DNA from: Micromonospora sp. C28SCA-DRY-2
GTDB taxonomy: Bacteria; Actinomycetota; Actinomycetes; Mycobacteriales; Micromonosporaceae
Assembly (NCBI RefSeq): GCF_030519475.1
Contig: NZ_JAUMKD010000008.1
Span: forward strand, 62,001-126,000
Length of the DNA stretch: 64,000 nucleotides
Reading direction: 5' to 3'
Shown: positions 57,592 to 64,000 of the stretch, in pieces
How positions within the stretch are numbered: position 1 is the stretch's first letter
Layout of the letters: each line of letters starts with the position of its first letter
Position numbers and translations under genes: made by a program
Notes under the pieces: generated by a model
The model's database searches: none
Seen by the model: the letters and a program-made list of their open reading frames with translations, nothing else
What the model was told of the DNA's origin: nothing

Positions 57592-58311
57592 TCACGCCTC
57601 GGCGGCGACCGCCGCGCGCGCCTCGTCCAGCGTCATCGGCGGCTGGTGGCTCGCCACGTACCACTGGACGTCGTCGCTCAGCAGCCGGCGTACCAGGCCC
57701 AGGTCGGGCCGGTCCGCCGGGGTGCGCAGGTGTGCCGGCGGCGGGTAGTAGGCGTCGCCGAGCAGCAGCACCCCCGAGTCCGGCACGGTCACCACGGTGG
57801 AGTCAGGTGCGTGTCCGCCCCCGACGTGCCGCACCCGTACGCCCACCGGCAGCTCCAGCTCGTCGGTGAAGGTCCGGGTGGGCGGCAGCACCGCGAAGCC
57901 CTCCCACGAGTCGACGGCCAACGCCCGGGCCCGGAAGCTGGGGCCGAGCCGCGGATTGGCCCGCACCTGCTCGCGCAGGTACCGGTGGCTCCACGGCCGG
58001 GCCGCCTCCTCGCGCAGCAGCCGCTCGCCGGCGACGTGTCCCACGATCTCCACGTCCGGCCAGGCGCAGGCGCCCCAGACGTGGTCCCAGTGGTGGTGGG
58101 TGTAGACCAGCCAGCGCGGCGCCGGCAGCCCGGCGGCGCGCAGCGCGGCCTGGATCTCCCGGGCGTGCGCGGGGCTCTGCCCGGCGTCGATCAGCACGCT
58201 GCCCCGGTCGTCGGCGACCAGCGCGACGCCGGCCTGTACGGCCGCCGGATCGGGGTCGCCGGGGCAGAGCCAGACTCGCCCGGCGAGGTGCTCGAACCTC
58301 ATGTCGATCAT
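57592..58311 (-). CDS. MBL-fold metallo-hydrolase
   Basis: A 239-residue metallo-beta-lactamase-fold protein. The metal motif THHHWDH gives His72, His74, Asp76 and His77; the third-ligand region is GGGHAPDS, then LLLGDAYYPPP with a metal-bridging Asp. It resembles the glyoxalase II-like/quorum-lactonase type group; the substrate is unknown. GGAGGTG precedes the ATG. Confidence 0.88.
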   Translation of the reverse strand: MIDMRFEHLAGRVWLCPGDPDPAAVQAGVALVADDRGSVLIDAGQSPAHAREIQAALRAAGLPAPRWLVYTHHHWDHVWGACAWPDVEIVGHVAGERLLREEAARPWSHRYLREQVRANPRLGPSFRARALAVDSWEGFAVLPPTRTFTDELELPVGVRVRHVGGGHAPDSTVVTVPDSGVLLLGDAYYPPPAHLRTPADRPDLGLVRRLLSDDVQWYVASHQPPMTLDEARAAVAAEA

Positions 58312-58426
58312 CGCGACACCTCCTCGGACGGGTGCGGAAAACGGCTGTCCGCCAAGATCCTAAACCCCGCCGGAGATCGGGCTCCCGGCACGTCGGCCGC
58401 GCCGCCGGCATCCCCCTCCGCGTGCC

Positions 58427-58490
58427 CTCTGCCCGGCGTCAACCCACGCGGCCTCAGCGGGCGGGAACCGTTGCGTGGGTTGACGCAGAG
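58427..58490. repeat. Large imperfect inverted repeat upstream of the cobalamin riboswitch
   Basis: Perfect 13-bp arms CGTCAACCCACGC (58437-58449) and GCGTGGGTTGACG (58473-58485) are flanked by a further CTCTG/CAGAG pair with a 5-nt bulge; the loop is 23 nt. It lies in the divergent gap between the MBL gene and the riboswitch. TTGACG in the right arm could serve as a -35 for the cob transcript. Confidence 0.65.
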
Positions 58491-58589
58491 CCCGGGTGGT
58501 GGAGCGATGCGGCTCCGCGCGGATCGGAGCGGTTCGACGGCGGCGCAGGGCGACGCGGGGCGGCGAGGGCGCGTTGACCGGTACCCGGC

Positions 58590-58775
58590 GGGTGTGGCAG
58601 CATTCCCGGCCTGACGGCAGTGAAGGAAGCCGGTGCGATTCCGGCGCGGTCCCGCCACTGTCACCGGGGAGCGATCCCCCCTCGTGAGTCACGGCCGTGC
58701 GTGCGCGGTTGGAAGGCCGGGGGTGAGCGTCGATCCGGGAGCCAGGATACTTCGGCCGTCGGGAGTTGACCCCAG
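58590..58775 (+). ncRNA. Cobalamin riboswitch (AdoCbl type)
   Basis: The conserved core GAAGCCGGTGCGATTCCGGC then GCGGTCCCGCCACTGT (about 58625-58660) and the later GGGAGCCAGGATAC B12-box-like segment (about 58736-58750) are the cobalamin-riboswitch hallmarks. It precedes a small ORF and cobN, so vitamin B12 should shut down cobalt insertion when plentiful. The outer ends are approximate. Confidence 0.88.
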
Positions 58776-58800
58776 GGCGTGGACACCCGAGGAGGACCCG

Positions 58801-58929
58801 ATGACGCACCGCGTCTCCATCGTCGGCGGCGGCCGCCGTACCCGGCCCGGCCGCGCCAGCGCACCCGCCGCCTTGAGCCGCCGCGCCGCCGCGCCCGCCG
58901 CGGGCCGCCGCACCGTCGTTCACCGCTGA
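58801..58929 (+). CDS. Small Arg/Ala-rich ORF between riboswitch and cobN
   Basis: A 42-residue ORF (MTHRVSIVGGG then Arg/Ala-rich) with an excellent ribosome site, GAGGAGG, about 5 nt before the ATG and directly downstream of the riboswitch. It has no recognised homologue and does not look like CbtB. It may be a leader peptide whose translation is what the riboswitch controls, or a chance ORF. cobN starts 143 bp after its start-to-stop. Confidence 0.35.
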   Translation: MTHRVSIVGGGRRTRPGRASAPAALSRRAAAPAAGRRTVVHR

Positions 58930-59071
58930 GTTCCGCACCCTGCCGCGTCCCGGCACCGGCCCGCCGCCGGTGAGCCGGCCGCCGGCGCCGCCCGTCCGCT
59001 GAACCAGCACCCGTCCCGCCGCGCCCGGCCGCCTCCGTCGACCGGGCAGGCGTCACTCTCCGGAGCCATTC

Positions 59072-62736
<3,665 letters not shown>

Positions 62737-62740
<4 letters not shown>

Positions 62741-62796
62741 GCGCGAGGAGTGAGCCGGCTCTGCGAGCCCCGCAGTCGCGAACGGAAGGCAGCGCA
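62737..62796 (+). repeat. 60-bp in-frame stop/start mini-element (copy B)
   Basis: It begins at the GTGA that contains the cobN stop and ends exactly before a second GTGA start. CAGTGA flanks it on both sides as a direct repeat. It shares TGAGCGxGxGGAGTG and GAGCCCCGCAGTCGCGAACG with copy A at 24555-24614, has a CTGCG/CGCAG hairpin and supplies GGAAGG before the inner GTG. Read in frame it encodes 20 codons. Confidence 0.75.
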
Positions 62797-64000
62797 GTGA
62801 CCGGGTACCCGTTCAGCGCCGTGCTCGGCATGGCCGACATGCGGCTCGCGCTGCTGCTCAACGCGGTCAGCCCGGCCATCGGCGGGGTGCTGGTGCGCGG
62901 CGAGAAGGGCACCGCCAAGTCCACCGCCGTCCGCGCGCTCGCCGCGCTGCTGCCGCCGGTCGACCGGGTGGCCGGCTGCCGGTTCGCCTGCGACCCCGCC
63001 GCCCCCGACCCGGCCTGCCCGGACGGCCCGCACCCGGCCGCGCCGCCGGCCGAGCGCCGCCCCGCCCGGCTGGTGGAGCTGCCGGTCGGCGCCGCCGAGG
63101 ACCGGGTGGTCGGCTCGCTCGACCTGGAACGGGCCCTCGCCGACGGGGTCCGCGCGTTCGAGCCCGGCCTGCTCGCCGCCGCGCACCGCGGGGTGCTCTA
63201 CGTCGACGAGGTCAACCTGCTCCACGACCACCTGGTCGACCTGCTGCTCGACGCGGCCGCGATGGGCCGCTGCCACGTCGAGCGCGAAGGCGTCTCGGTC
63301 AGCCACGCCGCCCGGTTCCTGCTGGTCGGCACGATGAACCCGGAGGAGGGGGAGCTGCGCCCGCAGCTGCTCGACCGGTTCGGGCTCACCGTCGAGGTGG
63401 GCGCCAGCCGCGATCCCGCCGTCCGGGTCGAGGTGGTCCGCCGCCGGCTCGCCGCCGACGCCGACCCGGTCGGCTTCGCCGCCCGCTGGGCCGCCGCGGA
63501 CGCCGAGATCGCCCACCGGGTGGCCACCGCCCGGCGGCGGCTGGACGGCGTGCGGCTGCCCGACGCCGCGTTGCGCCAGATCGCCGAGGTCTGCGCCGCC
63601 TTCGACGTGGACGGCATGCGCGCCGACATCGTCACCGCGCGCACCGCGCTCGCGCACGCCGCCTGGCACGGCCGGGACGCGGTCACCGTCGAGGACGTCC
63701 GGGTGGCCGCCCGGCTGGCGCTGCCGCACCGCCGCCGCCGGGACCCGTTCGACACCCCCGGCCTGGACGAGAAGCGCCTCGACGAGGCCCTGGACCGGGC
63801 CGGTGACGACGGCCCCGACGACGACCCCGGCGGCCCGGGCGGTTCCGGTGGCGGCCCGCGCGGCGGCCCCGACACCCCCGGTCCCGGCCCGCACGGCGGT
63901 CCCGGCGGCACCCGCGACGACGGCCGATCCGACGGGTCCCGGGAGGACGGCGGATCCGAAGCCCGGCCGGCCGGCGCTTTCGGACCGGACTCCGGGAGCG
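62737..64000 (+). CDS. Chelatase AAA+ ATPase subunit (ChlI/ChlD-type), partial
   Basis: The 5' part (about 420 codons) of a magnesium/cobalt-chelatase ATPase protein; it runs past the window end. Walker A GEKGTAKST is near 35-43 counted from GTG 62797, then LPVGAAEDRVVGSLDLERAL, Walker B GVLYVDEVNLL, and NPEEGELRPQLLDRFGLTVEV. From about residue 345 it is a Gly/Pro/Asp-rich linker that in relatives leads to a VWA domain. It should power CobN. Two starts are in frame: GTG 62737 with GGAGGAG upstream, which overlaps the cobN stop, and GTG 62797 with GGAAGG; the first adds the 20-residue element-encoded extension. Confidence 0.9.

Overview
The window is very GC-rich with strong G/C third-position bias, frequent GTG starts, ATGA/GTGA stop-start overlaps, Tat-type lipoprotein signals and LacI-regulated sugar operons. 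This fits an actinomycete, and the style and gene content are most like Micromonosporaceae (inference; no marker gene is present). No rRNA, tRNA, CRISPR array, insertion sequence or prophage was found.

Layout. 1-2 kb: the end of a PQQ-type sugar dehydrogenase, a MarR-GNAT fusion regulator with its own palindrome, and an NTF2-like protein. 2.2-7.9 kb: malate synthase followed by glycolate oxidase GlcD-GlcE-GlcF, a glycolate-to-malate module, convergent with an atypical Nramp-like transporter. 9.8-17 kb: a lipoprotein, a secreted M14 carboxypeptidase, a long-chain acyl-CoA synthetase, a FUSC-type membrane protein with an 18-bp tandem repeat, and an HD hydrolase.

17-35.3 kb is a pectin/galacturonate island. 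Two secreted pectate lyases and a leftward operon (Gfo/Idh, uxaC, FucD-type dehydratase, mannonate/altronate oxidoreductase family, second Gfo/Idh) face a rightward operon (LacI regulator, CUT1 ABC importer, DUF624, DUF6807/PmoA, KDG kinase, KDPG aldolase). The divergent promoter region carries two matching LacI-type operators. Together the genes give depolymerisation, uptake and conversion to pyruvate plus glyceraldehyde 3-phosphate. The classical altronate dehydratase UxaA is absent and a FucD-like enolase-superfamily enzyme sits in its place.

35.2-49 kb is a compact contractile injection system (CIS) read leftward: DUF4255-like cap candidate, sheath, tube, a disordered repeat protein, LysM-type adaptor, VgrG spike, a small Cys-containing protein, gp25, a baseplate J protein fused to an Asp-box propeller, and tail protein I. 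Membrane proteins flank it on both sides: an HExxH protein and a small hydrophobic protein upstream, and a sugar-binding-like bitopic protein plus two more downstream. No AAA+ ATPase, classical tape measure or tail fibre is visible here. This is the strongest candidate for a poorly described system.

49-58.3 kb holds an LppM-like lipoprotein with a CRP-type palindrome, a Nudix hydrolase, an FAD monooxygenase/TetR divergon with paired operators, an AraC regulator, an esterase, a LacI/MFS divergon, a small conserved protein and an MBL-fold hydrolase. 58.4-64 kb: a cobalamin riboswitch, a small ORF, cobN and a chelatase ATPase subunit cut by the window end.

Three junctions (24.6, 36.5 and 62.7 kb) carry short repeated sequence modules placed exactly between the stop of one gene and the start of the next. 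Two of them are 60 bp long and in frame, which suggests mobile mini-elements that exploit stop/start overlaps.
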